In this document: piece by piece, positions 33,241 through 47,204 of the stretch
How the letters are laid out: every line of letters starts with the position of its first letter
Numbering within the stretch: position 1 is the stretch's first letter
Assembly: GCA_022113835.1 (NCBI GenBank)
Contig: JAILWY010000006.1
Location: 4,340,001-4,404,000, forward strand
Origin: Atopsyche davidsoni
Taxonomy: Eukaryota > Arthropoda > Insecta > Trichoptera > Hydrobiosidae
Direction: 5' to 3'
Length of the DNA: 64,000 nucleotides
Notes under the pieces: model-generated
Database searches by the model: none
What the model saw: the letters and a program-made list of their open reading frames with translations, nothing else
Told to the model about the DNA's origin: nothing
Made by a program: the position numbers and the translations under genes

Positions 33241-35827
33241 AAGAACTGAGTTTACGAAAGCACACATAGTTTATATATAGAAAACTAGTTTGTGATTAAA
33301 CAACTCTTTAACCTATTTATCTATAAAATTATAATATAAGACGGTACGTTACTCCATATAAAATCAATGCGTTTAAAGTACATGTTATACAAACAAAAAA
33401 ATCTAGAATTAAAATTACGCATCGTTCTAACTATTCGAGTCTAGACTTTCTGGCTATGGCAACATTGTGACAAGCTTTGGCTAACTGAATTACTGATTTT
33501 TTTTTAAATAAAGCATTCATTTTTAGTCTTTTAATTTTGACGATTGACGATTGTTGCAAAGTTGATAATTACTTAAACTTTAGTATAATTCAATGTTTAT
33601 TATTAACATCTCACAATATTTGTAATAATTAAAACGTCTTAATGATATTCGAAATGGGACATCTGCACTAGATTATGATCTCTTTATACGAAGATATGTC
33701 CCTTGGTCGCTCCATAATACAACAACTCCAAAGCTGTCCGAAGACCCCTGCAGTGAGGTAACCTGGCAACAACCGGAATATTTTATTCATTGTTTAGATC
33801 ATGTTCTGATTTTTTATACCCAATATCCACAAAAACAATAAAAAGCACAGTAGTTTAATATTAAATTTAATTTTTTTTTAATGTATCTGATCTTAGCAAA
33901 ACTGGGGACTTTATTTGTTAAAAAAATAAATATTATTTTTACAATATTTCAAAATTACGTGGCTCTCAAAAATTTTCACGCAAGCAATCAAGCATTACTA
34001 GCGATTTTTTTAAAAAATTATTTGAAATAAATATGTTTACGTCGGGAGAACATACACATGTATAGTAATTTTTTTAAACATTTATTTATTTGAAATTTGG
34101 CATAAAAACTGCTTGCCTAGAAGTACGCTAGCTGAACAGTTTTAACAGAAAATATATTACGGTGATTTTAAAGAATTGGTGTTATTTAAATAATGTAGTA
34201 ATCGGTTTGCCTCGGAGGGTTAAGGTGCTTTTTCTTGGGCGCGCGGAGCAGGCCCATTAGCAGTTGCGCCTGATTGCGGCAATAAGCACGACACAATACT
34301 TCTGTATACATTAGTAACTAAATTGTGATCAAAGTGAATCGCCAAGTAAAAACTCTACACGTCATTATTAAGGAGTTATCATTATATTATACGATTGCAT
34401 ATACGAAGGATGCTTTCAGCGTTCCGAGAACTGCTGGGTTGGTTATCAAGTCTGATAACTAATGTTTTCAAGTGCAAACATGTTTTCTTGGCGTTGTTAG
34501 TTAATACCGATTAGTACTGTTGGGCCTCTTTAGGATAACGAGTTTGTTTTTTAAAAAAAAATATGATTTACTCTTAACCCAAATCTAAAATATGAGTCCT
34601 GGAGTGGCCACATTATTTTAAAGTCTATTAAAAATATAAATCGTTCTTAGTTTGAAGGCCAAACATAAAATATCCCCGATTCGTCATGAATATTAAACTC
34701 ATTAAATGTTTAAATAACTCCTGACAATCATATCATCTCTCTCTCTAACTATTTGTAACTTGATCATTTTGTAATTAATGAAACCTCACTCTTGTTAAAA
34801 ATGCATTTTTAGAAAGTTGACGAAAATAGTCTAAACATAAAAATACAAAACAAAATACAAATGTTGAAAATGACTAAAAATATTTATATTAAAAAATATC
34901 ACAGTGATTTCTATTATAAACTAATTTATCTTACTGAAAATTGACATACTTTATGTAAATAAAAAGTTAGTTTATTTTTCCTGAGTTTTTCAAATAAAAA
35001 TTTTATCATCCAGAAAAAAATTATGAAAAAATGAATGTAGTCAAAGATAATTTTTCTTTTTTACATAAGATCAACAATAAGATATTTTTAAATAATCTCA
35101 TATTTTATACACCATGTTATATGCAATATTATGCAAATCTTATAAATTTAACGGTAATAAGTAAATTAAGAGTTTCTCGTGTCCTTTTATTTTTTTAATA
35201 TTGTGAAATTTAATTTAATATTATTTATTTTATTTATTATCTTTTTTATTTATTTATTTTTATTTATTATTTGTATATTTTCGCTAATATATTGTATTCC
35301 AGGTGGAATACGGAAATCGTAGTACTCCAAATGTGGATCATTGAAGTAACGTTCATTTTAAAATCGAATTTTATTAATAAATAAAAAAAAACGTTTTTAA
35401 TGACGTGTCAATCAAATACTAAAGAAACTGTAAGCATTATTAACGCGGAAGCACCTGGATTTCTCATAAAATGTAACGATGTTTACTTTTAAAGGATACC
35501 CGAGCCGGATACGAGTTATTTGTTGTAACAAAATACAGGGCGTGTATTGAGTAGGGATGAACGCTTTTGGTAACCTTTTGGGAAATAAATAATAGTTTCT
35601 CTCGCTAATTTTTTTAAAAGTAACTTCCCCACAGCAAAAAGTTTTAGACTAAAGTTTTTTTAATTTTTCCGTCTCTAAGATCTAAACAAGTGAATATTTT
35701 TTATGCCACGAAAGATTCATAATTTTTCAGATATTACATTTGTATAAAACAGTGATTTGTTAAAAATATTTGATTTCTGAAGTTTAGTCGTAACAAAACA
35801 TTTTTAACTAATAAAAATTAAGTAATC
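33241..35827. other. AT-rich intergenic sequence
   Basis: No gene, RNA or repeat recognised apart from A/T runs. A slightly GC-richer patch lies at 34205-34285. Confidence 0.5.
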
Positions 35828-35975
35828 AATATTTTTGACATAGAGTACTTAGCGGAATTTCACTTTAATAATGTTTTATAATGGCAACGTGAAAGCTTGG
35901 CGAAACTGGTCACCAATAAAAATTAACATGTTGAAAAATTATTTCTAAGTATTTTATTTAAAATATTAATATAAA
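35828..35975 (+). mobile_element. Family A element, degraded copy A4
   Basis: The sequence starts with the inverted family tail (AATATTTTTGACATAGAGTA and GGAATTTCA). A plus-strand hammerhead-like block follows at about 35873-35915, then AAGTATTTTATTTAAAATATTA. The core reads TTTATAA and has lost the essential G5, so the motif is presumably dead. No target duplication was found. Confidence 0.6.
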
Positions 35976-38900
35976 TTTACTGATTATTTACAAAACAACA
36001 TTTGAAAATCACCAAGGTTATTAATTTTTTAAATGCGAGTTGAAAATTTTCTGCCTAAAATCTCTCTACTGTCTTCAAATTAATTTTCGAAGATTTTTCT
36101 TGTCATTTTGTGTAAACATCGATCATTTAAACAAATCGTGAACACAATTAATCTGTACATATAAAATAATGCGGATATCCTTTATTTTTTTGTTATAAAA
36201 AATATTATATAAAGCCAACTCTGGAAAAGCATAAAAATTTAATAACGGAGAAGGCAAGACTTTTAATTTCCTATTGTCCCAAACATATAATGGGCTAGTT
36301 AATTTATTAATTAATTGATCGTGTTAGTAAGTATTAAGGATTTAATGAGCAAAATACTCGTAATTATATTTTTAGCTTGGATTTGTTATTTGATCTTTTT
36401 GAATTTTGATCGCATTTTAGTTTTTAAATATCTTTTTTTCGGCGTATAAATAATAGAGTAAAGATACGACTAAAAGCCGAATAAAAGTCGGGGTTTTTGA
36501 GACAAAAAAGTACATTTGTGAAGAAAACTACTCAATGTTGTCTGTTGTTTTATGATAATAAATATCCTCGCAAAATTGACAACCACCTTCTTAAACAGAA
36601 TTACAAATGGTAATATATCTGAACAGTTCTATAAAAATGTTTCATAATAAGCGAAACACCTGCCATATATTTCACGTTATTTTTTGTAACGAAAACTGGT
36701 TATATTTTATAATATTAATATTACACGAATATCAATCAAAAATTTTATTTTAGTCTGATAAAAAAATTGTTTTTGGCGCATACTTGTTTTTAAAAACGCA
36801 TTCATGAATAAGCTGAATAAATCATAAGATACTACATTAAAAATCTGGGGCTATCAAAAATGTTCAAGTGACAATTATTTATGTAATCGTGGGTCCGTCT
36901 GTAGACTCTTATTTGTTTTTCTTTTTATTAAGAGTGACATTTAAATATAACATTGTGCGCTGTAAATTTAGACAGGATTTAAGATTAACAATCTGAAAAA
37001 TATACCTCCATGATAAGAGGAGTAAAATTTTTATTTGAAAACTCTCTCTTTTGATGTTGTGTTGTGATTGGTGTAGAAAGTACTTTGTATATTAATAGAA
37101 TTATTGCATGTAAACACCATCTATGTTTCTAAATATAATATTCATATATTAAATAAATTTAAAAAAAAACACATATAACGCTAATATGCAATTGGTCGCG
37201 TTCTTCAAAATATCGCATATTTTTAATTTAATTTATTTCTGAAACTTTCTGACACGTTTTCCAAAGAAGGCCTGTACAAAAGCATAATGAAATAGTCATA
37301 AAAAAATGACATTCCAATATACGAGGCCTGTCTCTTATCTGAGCGACCATATTATTGTTATTTTAAAATTATTTTTACAAGCTTTAACACGATAGCGAAA
37401 TGTTCCGAATGGTTGGTTTTTTTCCCTCGGCGGAATTCCGCCTGAGCCACTTAGCTGCTGGCGATCTCCTTATAAAACGAAACCGAGAAAAACTGGAATA
37501 TTTGCAGCATCGAATGCTTCCATAAGGAACCTTTACTATTGTCTAAAGATATTCAAAGTATTCCGCTTTACCTCAACGCATTAAGGACACGGTTTCTATC
37601 AATAAATTATTTTATTTGCTTGTTAGACGAGATTTTGTGAATAATATCCATACTTAAAATATATAACAACCCTAATAGCACTGAGCAAGAGCCCTTTGCG
37701 CAGTTAGACCGTTAAAGAGTATTTTTATTTATTAATATTAATTTCCCTTTAATGAAACCTATTACAAATAATATGCAATATAGTTTAGTTCAAAATAAAC
37801 GTATTCAAAAGATTACTGGTTTAAAATTAGGCATTTAAAAAGGACAATATTTAATTTTATTCCGCTAACATCTGATGTGTTTTTTTATGTGATGATTAAG
37901 TTATTTTCCTATTCAAGATTTGTTTGAAATAAAAAATCATTCATTTTATTAATAAATAAATGAAAATATAATTCTATTTTAACTGTTTTACATCATAGCC
38001 TCTAGCAATGCCATAACGGACCAAATACCATAAATAGTAGTAATTAAAAATTTAGATTAAGTGTATATTAATAGTAAAAGAGATACTTTTTTAGATCCGT
38101 GTAAAACAATATTAAAAAAACTTTACCAGTAGATAAAAAAAAAACTAAAAAAGGGTAATTAATATAATTCCGTGTTAAAAACGACACTTTATATAGGATT
38201 ATAAACAATTAAATATAATAGTTAAAACATTACAAAAATTACATATTAAATTCTTTTAAGTTTTTGATTACTGTTGGAATTTTGCTCAAATACAATTTTT
38301 CCCTGAATGCCATGAAAATATATGCTTTGCAAAAAAAAATTTCTACCGTATATAGCACGTTTAAAAAAACATTTTGCATTTGTACATTTGTGTAGTGAAA
38401 TTATAAAATACATTAATTAAAATTCAGCGAGAAGCATTCGCTTCGAGATTTTTATCTAGGAGTTATATTTTTTAGTAAAATAATTTTAAATATTTATTTT
38501 AAATATTGTTATCGTGATATCGTGTAGCAGGCTGTAGTGTTAGACGCGCACAAGATGTTAGGAGGTACAAGCTCTACTGCCTCGAGCGAAAAGAATGCCA
38601 CCGCGGCTGGCGTCGCAATACTGAAATCCAGAAGAAGTGTACCATCTCGTATGTCAAAGCGTGTTCTTGCATCGAGTAACCAGTCAAAGTACTGAGCGCC
38701 GCGCACACTTATGTCGCCCTATTCCGACATGCCATTTTTTTGGTCTCGCACCATCATATTGTATGGTGCTATTGTTATATAGTGTCTTGAAAAACTTTGT
38801 TACGTCAAGAGTAGTATTAAATGACGATTAATAATTGAATAAGACTCATTAAATAAGACAAAGGGCATGAAAACCGTGAGTATCAATTAATTATATCTAT

Positions 38901-41900
38901 TTGTCATTTTGTAAGTAATTCTTATTACACAAGTATATTATGATTAAAAAACCGAAATCTCATACTCGTGTAGTATTTTTGAGAGTCAAACTATTTTTTT
39001 TATTGTCTTTGTGTTTACATAATATGTGAGGTCGCATATATTTTGATTTTCATAATTAATAATATATTATAAAATACAGATGATACACAATTTATCTGAA
39101 AAATTGAGATTTCGCTATTGAGAATGCATATTTCTTCATAAATTAGATTTAAAAGTTATCCTTGTGACGTTTAAGTAACTTCCTAGATATTAAAAAAAAT
39201 CAGAGTAAAAACATCACACTTATTATTTATATTCACAAGAATGTAATGTGGCCCAAGAGAGAATATTTTTTGGACCGTTGAGTTAAATGTTTTTACTTTT
39301 AAATAAAGTTATAAACTGTATAAATGAAAACGGGCATTATTTTTATCGATAAGTGCTAAACTTTTGCTTAAATGCTTAATCATCTTTATTTGCCATAAAA
39401 TGTAAAAATATTACGATTATTTTATGTGTTTTTTCGATCTTAAGTAACTGTTTCGATATTTTTTCCATTGATTATTTAATTTTAATACTTAATAGTAATT
39501 AAACGATCTATAAATTACTTACTGTATCTTTGTAAATTTTATGACTAAAAAACAGTTATTCTTGCACTTGATAAATGGCGCCCGACTTTAAAAATGTTTT
39601 CCTTGTTAGCATTGAGCCAAGTGGTTTCTGAAGATGCCTATCGCCGGAGACCAGATCTTCAACTCCTTAACAAGACCCTCACCACAATGCTATCAGCGAT
39701 CCGAAGTCACCAGATTTATCTCAGCGGAGTGACAAGTTTGAACAAACAATTTTTGTACTCCGGCTATTGCAGCGTCCTGTTGAATGCCTTTGATAGTAAA
39801 TACCTTTAAATGCATGATGTTTATATTACAGAGAAATTTATAAACATGAAAATTTTATTTTTATTTATATATATTAAACTTAATCAAAATTAACTTAATT
39901 TTTATTATTAATAATGTTGCAGTTGAAGTTTTCTTGAAATTTAAAAAATACTTCTAAGACTCAATATTCACGAGTTGCACTTCATTTTGTTGCAATTTTG
40001 GGTACAATCCGATTGATCTTATCATTATTACAGAATAATTTAATTGAAAATTTTGAAAAGATACATTTTCAATACAGTTCAACTAGGTTTTAAATAGCAT
40101 TGGAATAACAAAAATATAAATAAATTCAATAAATAAATACTTTTTTTAATGCGAACAATTTAAATTAAGATCATTAAAATCGATTGTCATCTCGAAAATT
40201 ATAAAAAACAAGTCCATCTATTGTAAATATAAGATAGTGGAAGCTTAGTTTATATTAAAATTTTAATGAACTCTCTTTCGTTTCTGTACTCTCTTCTTTT
40301 CGCTACTCTCGTTTCGATCATTCGTTTATTGGTTTCCAAGTCAATACATGACCTTGTATAAAGACTGAATTATCACAAACCATTTTCCCAGTCATAATTC
40401 AAACAATATTAATTTAATAATAATTTATTAATTTCGTAAAACACGTTTATAAACAATTACTAAAGTTTTCATTGCTTGAAAGATGCAAAAACGGCGGCGG
40501 TAGCTATCCTCACACGCCGATTTACTCCTCAGGTACACATTCGAAGTGAATGATTAATATCTCAGATAGGCGTATTAAAGCAAACGATCGCGTACTCTCT
40601 TAATCATTATCAGCGTCGCGTGAATATAAAGCAGCTCGGGAGATTCAAAGTGGCCTGAGAAAATGAATGTTGACTTCTTAGCATTCTGCGAGAGGCACCG
40701 TTGTGTGTATAAAAACTCCATACGCAAGGATATTACAAATATGGCCGACGTAACACCAGACAGCCACCTAGGGAACACTGATTGATCAAGAGGGCGAAAT
40801 TAAAAACCCTCATAAATCAAACCTCCGTCCAGTTACATTGACGGCCAGACACTGAGAACCCTCGCAAGTGTACTGCCTTTCCTTTACATTACGACCTCGG
40901 TCAGAAACATCCGTTTAACTAGTCGAACCATTTCAACTATATCAATATATCTTGTTATTTTCCAATAAAGTAATAGGAAACTTCTTGGTACAATTTACTT
41001 GTGCAATTACGCCAAGATTAGAAGACTAATAAAATAAATAAAAATATAAATTATTTTCACCGGACATCTACTTTTTTTAATGAGTATTGCATATATGGAG
41101 CTTTAATCCAATTCTTGGATATGTTTAAGCTCATAAGATTACAGCTATTTCCCATGTATTTTTTTTAAATTGTTTTTATGTCTCTTAGTGAATTTTGACT
41201 GTTAGTATTTTGAGAACAAATATTTATTTTCTAGATATATTCAGTTCACAACATAACGCTATAAATAAATTCATTTTAAAAGACTATTCGATTGAATATT
41301 AAGATTTAGATAAAATTATCATTTATAATATCTATGAAAATGGTAGCATTTTGCGTTACTCTTGGCACTTGACTATGAACTTAGGTACTTTATACAAAGT
41401 TTCGATTTGAAACAAAACCAAGTAGTAGCTACGATCGATGGAGTTGGTATTTTTGATATCTGCATTGCTCTGGTGAACGTGTACACATCTCAACAAAAGG
41501 GGCGGACGGTCTGGACCACTCGTGTGTCGTAATACTATCATGAAAAATAATTCAGCCAGTCCCATTGTGGAACTGACAATTATTTTTTTTTAAAAATAGC
41601 AATTACATAAATTGAAATAACTACTTTGTTTCAAAAAAATATTATGCAGAGACCGCTGCTGAATATTCCAAAATATTTATGTTAATACCGTATTTTTCAA
41701 TATTATAAAGATGAAACAAAAATTTCACGGTGAGTTTAAATATTATTAAAGAATGTTAAATCACATAATTATACCAAGAATTCCAGAATTTCCGAATAAA
41801 TATTTATTTAATTAATTCCAAGTTTATTTTTAATACAATTGCATTCAAAGTTATTTCAATTTAAAATAAATTATTCAAGGGAGATCTTATAACTCTCGAA

Positions 41901-42020
41901 ATAAAGTAAAAACCGAAGTGAATTAATTTTTCTCTCAATTATAAAAATATTAATATTTATTAGGAACACCTGCATTGGTAATTCAAGTACTGTGCTTAAA
42001 GAAATATTCACTTAACTATA
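35976..42020. other. Long AT-rich intergenic sequence
   Basis: No gene is supported. A perfect 14-bp palindrome GGCGGAATTCCGCC lies at 37429-37442. GC-richer patches at 38520-38720, 39600-39780 and 40490-40880 hold frames without domains. The last patch contains TGATTGATCA, a Pbx/Hox-type motif, and CCTCATAAATCAA, so it may be an enhancer. Confidence 0.45.
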
Positions 42021-42023
42021 TTT

Positions 42024-42095
42024 CACCGGTTGGCTCATTGGTTAGACCATTGACTATCAATCAATAGGTCACCTGCTTGATTCTGTCCTGATAGA
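42024..42095 (+). repeat. tRNA-like sequence, probably a SINE head or tRNA pseudogene
   Basis: TGGCTCATTGGTTAGA (from 42031) resembles an A box and D arm. A perfect 5-bp anticodon stem ATTGA/TCAAT (42049-42053 and 42061-42065) encloses the 7-nt loop CTATCAA, with anticodon ATC if intact. A weak B box CTTGATTC follows near 42076. The acceptor and T stems do not pair, so it is not a functional tRNA gene. Confidence 0.4.
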
Positions 42096-42949
42096 TGAAT
42101 CCCAAACTCATGTAATTGGCTTTGTTTTAAACTGATTGAAGACAAATTTTATTGCGATTGCATTTGTCGATGCAAATCAATTATATGAATAACTTTGAAT
42201 AGTAAAGATACTTATCAATGAAATGTCAAAAAATGACGATTTTGTGGATTTAATTTAATAAATAATTAATTTAAAACGTGTAAGTAGAGTTTATGATTTT
42301 TTTTCATTTATCAATAGTTTGCGTATCGGGATATACGATCGTTAAAATAAAAGTGAGAATACAAATATTTTGAATTGGCCTTCACGACGTGCCTTATTTG
42401 AAACCTGTTCCGCACAAGCAGCGTGCTTGCGGACTTACGCAAAGCTGAAAAAGTACTTTTCTTCTAGCCGCATATCTCACCGTGCTCCTAATGATACCTT
42501 TAATTACCCGCGACAGTCCAGCACGCGGAGAGAGACGTTTCCTGCAGTTCCCATGGCAACCGCGGCATCAATCCTCGGAACACGGCCGACCCGCAATATA
42601 CATACATCAGCCTGCGACAGTCACTGCCGATTGTATTTAATAATTCACACGCACACTACAAACACACACACACACACACACACAAATATAAGTATACCTG
42701 AACCTCTTGATTATACTATATAAAAGTTTTCAAAGTGTTTCAAATAATTTATTCAATTTTAATTATTGATTTATATCAACTTTTCGAAGGAAACAATAGT
42801 GAAATATTTATATTTTTCTTATCTTAATTTTAAATCATATGAACAAATGCTTTTCAGAAATAAATATTTCATTGAGCACTGTAGCCGTATTTAAAATCCG
42901 TTTCCTCGGTGTGAATTGACGATATATAATACCATTTTCCACGGTCCCG
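42096..42949. other. Intergenic sequence with (CA)n microsatellite
   Basis: A CA dinucleotide run lies at 42662-42684. A GC-richer patch at 42370-42640 has an open plus-strand frame with no recognisable domain. No other features. Confidence 0.5.
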
Positions 42950-43215
42950 ATTCGCGAGACGCAGCTCGGCAAGTGACGTTCCCTTTACCTTGTAAGTGCG
43001 CACACGCTACATAAACTAGCGCCTGTAGGAGCATATATCAAAAACGCCTTTTTAAGGGTCGCATTGCATCAGGGCTGGCAATCCGAGACCCGCGGATAAA
43101 AAGCGAGACGCGTGATCGACTCCGCCCGAGTCGATCTCGCCCAAAAAACCTATTGAAAATCCATCGATCGGCGCGCTCGCCACTACACCGTCGATCAGAC
43201 AGGGTTGGCAATAAA
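42950..43215. other. GC-richer block with hairpin
   Basis: GATCGACT (43114-43121) pairs perfectly with AGTCGATC (43129-43136) around a 7-nt loop. Nearby GCGAGA and TCTCGC can extend or compete with this stem. AGGGCTGGCAAT and AGGGTTGGCAAT occur as near copies at the ends of the block. Function is unknown. Confidence 0.4.
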
Positions 43216-44324
43216 TAAAATACACTGATTATTTTTTAAAGATTTAAGAAATATAAGTACTAAATACAATGTGTATACTCAGATAAATTAATGTAAAAAA
43301 AAAATCATAAATTATTTTCTCACAGCGATCATATTAATAACAGAAAAAAAAATTAAACAATTTTAATTAAATAATTATTTTGATTGCAAACTTAATATAA
43401 GACTTATAGATTAAAAATAATAACGTTTTATTATCCGTTAGTATAAATTTTTTTGTGAAAATTTTAAAAAAATCAATAGAATCCATTTTCAGGTGTGGGT
43501 CTTAAATTATCATAACAAGTATTATAAAATAATAATTTTTAATAATGTTCGGCCCTAAAATGTTTTAGTTAATTAGATTCATATAAACGAAATATCTTGC
43601 GCCAGCCGTGGTCACTTAATTAACATTTTGATTCATGCTAAATATTTTAAATTATGCAAACATTTTTAGTCGCATTAAGTTATACAAATTTAATAATAGT
43701 GCGTTATTTTAGAATAATTTAAAAATTTAAAAACGTATTCTCAAAGGAATTCACAGTGTTAAATAAGGAAATCTAATTTTACATTGTGAATAAAATGGCG
43801 ATAAATTTTACAATGCAAATTATTGTAAAAAAAAATATTTTAATATAACAAGTATTGAAACTAAAAAAAATCTGAGAATTTCTTTAGTCATCCTAAGTAG
43901 TTAGCGGTTGATATTATTTAAGTTATAAATAATAATTCATACGAACGATTGTTTATTTTTATTTTTATTTAGCTGTGCGTTTTTTTAAATTAAATAGCTA
44001 ACAATTTTATGTTGTGACCGATGATATGTTATGCTTTATTATTAATCTATTTAGATGAATTCATAATGAAAATACAGCATTGCTTATATCTATCAATATT
44101 TTATTTGACCCACTGAATTATCAGGGCATATAAACAAATAACAAATGTTCTTGGATAAATATGAATTACGATGGAAACAGAAAAACAGTAAAATTAAATA
44201 AAATCTTTGATCTATCCGTTGACGGCGAATCGCTTATTAAGCTACAAGTAACTGTTCGCTCATCCCTCACGGTGAGGCCAATACGCACTGACATATTTAC
44301 GGACCAATTATTTGCGGGATAATG
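43216..44324. other. AT-rich intergenic sequence
   Basis: Nothing recognised. Confidence 0.55.
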
Positions 44325-44585
44325 AATCATTGGCCGCTGCGGGGCGGCGCGGGACGGCGCGGGGCGTAGCGGGGCGTAGCGGGGCGATGCGGGGCGCGGC
44401 GTGCAGTCAGTGCGCTGCGTGCACTGCGCGCGCCAATTCTTTTGTTGAATTTTATTATGACAATTGCGGGCCGAGTGCGGCCGGCGGCGCGGGCGCAGTA
44501 TCGATTGTCTTGGCGGAGGAATTTTATAATTGACTGACCGAGCGGGAGAAGAACCATGCGGCGGGCGCTCCGGACTTCTCGCGAG
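44325..44585. other. CpG island with 10-bp G-rich tandem repeat
   Basis: This is a strongly GC-rich block. At 44341-44400 six 10-bp units of the form GGGGCGNNGC follow each other in exact register (one unit begins GGGA). The G-runs are spaced for possible G-quadruplex formation. Open frames on both strands through the block reflect composition only. Confidence 0.6.
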
Positions 44586-44670
44586 AACAAGCAACAGCAC
44601 TTTCAAAAAATTTTAACACAAGAAGCATTGAGACGTTTAGATACATTATATATAATACATATACAAAACC

Positions 44671-44837
44671 AATATTTATATATTTAAAAAAAAATACTTT
44701 TGGGATTTTTCCGCATGCTTAATTTTATTGGTGACCGGCCTCGCCAACCTTTTACGTTGGCATTAACAAGCGAAGTCGATGAAAATATATTTAAAACTAG
44801 AAATCCACCAAGTATATGAATAAATAAATATTTATAT
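44671..44837. mobile_element. Family A element, copy A5, with 11-bp target duplication
   Basis: The insert (44682-44826) is flanked by the 11-bp direct repeat AATATTTATAT at 44671-44681 and 44827-44837. It contains a minus-strand hammerhead-like block at 44731-44770 in which GAAA has become GAGG and the core is changed, so it should be inactive. The end is a truncated family tail (TCCACCAAGTATATG). Confidence 0.7.
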
Positions 44838-44939
44838 GTGATGTTTCATAATTACTGAAAGTCGCATCTAGCCATAATAGTTCAACAAGAAATCTTATTA
44901 TAGTAAAAATTGGGTCAATTTCAATTCAGTTTTTAAATT

Positions 44940-45075
44940 TAAAAAAATCAGTTTGATAATGCCGACGTGAAAGGTTGGCAAAACCGCCCGTCAATAAAAA
45001 TTAACATATGGAAAAATCACTGACGTATTTGATTTAAAATATCAAAATAGAATTTCACTAAGATAGATTACTGAA
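44940..45075 (+). mobile_element. Family A element, degraded copy A6
   Basis: A plus-strand hammerhead-like block lies at 44951-44993. Stem II GCCGAC/GTTGGC is kept with one G-T wobble, but GAAA has become AAAA and the helix III hexamer is lost. The family downstream part and a degraded tail follow. No target duplication was found. It lies about 100 bp from copy A5 in opposite orientation. Confidence 0.6.
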
Positions 45076-47204
45076 ATTCAAATGTAAAATTACGCGATTT
45101 TTTTAATAAAATATTTTAACTCTTCTTGAATTTAAAGCATTCCTCTTAAACTAATAAATATGAATAATTGAAAATAATATAAGCAATTTCAAGTGCTTAA
45201 TGGAATTAGATGTTGATATTCTTAATAAAATAGGAAGCAGTCCCTCAAGTTAATAATTTTCAATTTGCGCGGACCGATCTGTTTCTTGCACCCGGCCGGG
45301 GCCGCTCCGACATCTTCTCATCATTCAAAGATGCCAAGAATATTCCAGTGAAATAAATGTCATTGGAAAACAATAATAATATCCAATAAGCCCTTTCCAA
45401 AAGCAAATACCTGCGTAAACGCTTCTCGAAAAGCAGAACACCGAAAAACCTCTGCTTTTTTCAAGCTCGGTACAAAGAAGTAATTTTGCCAGTAATCGGT
45501 AAAATCGGCCGAGCGCTCGGATGTTTTGTACAATTACGGAGTATTGTTATATCTTAACGTATAGTTATATTAGCCCAATATCAATTTTGTTTTTCAGTTT
45601 TACGAGTGGTACCTGTTGAGAACATTCGTAATGGATATAAAATTTATTACATCAGGTGATGAGCATTTCCAATGTACTATAAAGTTCACTTCCTGAACAG
45701 AACCGTTTAATTTCAGTAAACATATCTCAGTCACACAGATTTTGACGTCAAATAAAGTTAAAAATAAAATATTTTAAAGCAAGAAAAAATTTAAAATAAT
45801 TTTTGGTGAGTCAATCATAAATGAGAATTGGAGTCAATTCATAGATGCTGCAAATTAAATTAAACCTTTTTCAGTATGTGCTTGACTGAAACTATCAGTT
45901 TTTTTTCTGAAGTTGAAGCAACAGATAATTATCGAAAGGTGTGCCAGCGTTCACTACAGGTTTTCGTTAAATACAGTGCAGGTAATTTTCACTACATATG
46001 GGGCAGCAATAATCATAAAAGTGGCATTGGAGAATTTGATTTGCGCGCCGGCTGCGTCATAAAGCCGCTGCTTTCTAGAACGCAAGTCGAGCGACAAAAA
46101 GTTGGCGCGGGGTGAGAAAATGCGAATGCTGAAACGGAGGCTCTCAGCTGAAGGCTTTAAATCGTACTTCTTTTTTGTATGGTTACTATCACATATTTAT
46201 TTCTCTTTCTTCATGTGCCTCTCCTCGGAGGAGATGGTGACCATCTCATTGAACATATATTCATCCCGGGCCAGTTTTATCGATTCGGCTGAACAGCCAC
46301 AGACGCGAATTTCGCACCAACTTTAACTCTCTTCTTTCAAAGCCTCTTTTTCCCTGAACAATCGGCTGCAGTATGCTTTATTTTTGATTTCCAAAAATGT
46401 GGCCAAAATATATGCTTATGCCATATTCTTTTTAAATCACAAAAGTAACAAAAATATATCGAACTTTAAAAGAATAATGTGCAAAAGTAAATAATAAAAG
46501 AAAAATAGACTAATCCTGATGTATGAAGATTGTTAATTCTGTTAGTTTTATATTTTACGTTATTTTGACTCCATCTGCGGGAGTCATTTTCAGTCACTCC
46601 CTTGTTTTACTGAAGATGACAGCCGCCGAGAACATCACCCCTTAAACTTAAATAGTAACAGACGCCATTAATGTTTTCGCTTATATCGACACGTGTATAT
46701 TTTATTCTTCGTTAAATGAAAATCAAGTCTGAAATGGTTACAACATTTACGTAGATACTCTAAAGAATCTAAAAAAAAATTTCAATTTCTTACCTTCCGT
46801 ATAAGATCACAGAATTTGGCTTTGTTAAAGAAAATCGATGATACAGCATATTAAAGAAAATATATTTTTAAAGGTTTTGTCGGCATTGTTAATGCTTTTT
46901 TTCCTGAGTGCTGAGTAATATACGTATTGAGTAATATTTTAAATTAAAAATATATTGAATGCAACATTTTATTGATGGCTTGTTTGATTAATGTTTAGAA
47001 TTGAACACCAAACTAAAAATCAAATACAAGTCAAAGTACAAAATTTATTTTTCTATGGATGAATCTCGTGTGTATACAAGTATTATTGTAATGTCTTTTT
47101 CCAGTCAATTTTTAATTTACAGGCATGCTATATACTAATTCCTACACCAGAAGCACTTTCACTATTCCAACGACATCAAACAATCACAAAAACACCTCAT
47201 TCCT
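45076..47204. other. AT-rich intergenic sequence
   Basis: A small GC-rich patch with CCCGGCCGGGG lies at 45289-45315. Frames at 45876-46326 have no domain support. Nothing else recognised. Confidence 0.45.

Noticed and set aside
44166..44606. 146-codon minus-strand Arg/Pro-rich frame
   Set aside because: It spans the G-rich tandem CpG island and its composition follows the DNA repeat. No domain or splice signals.
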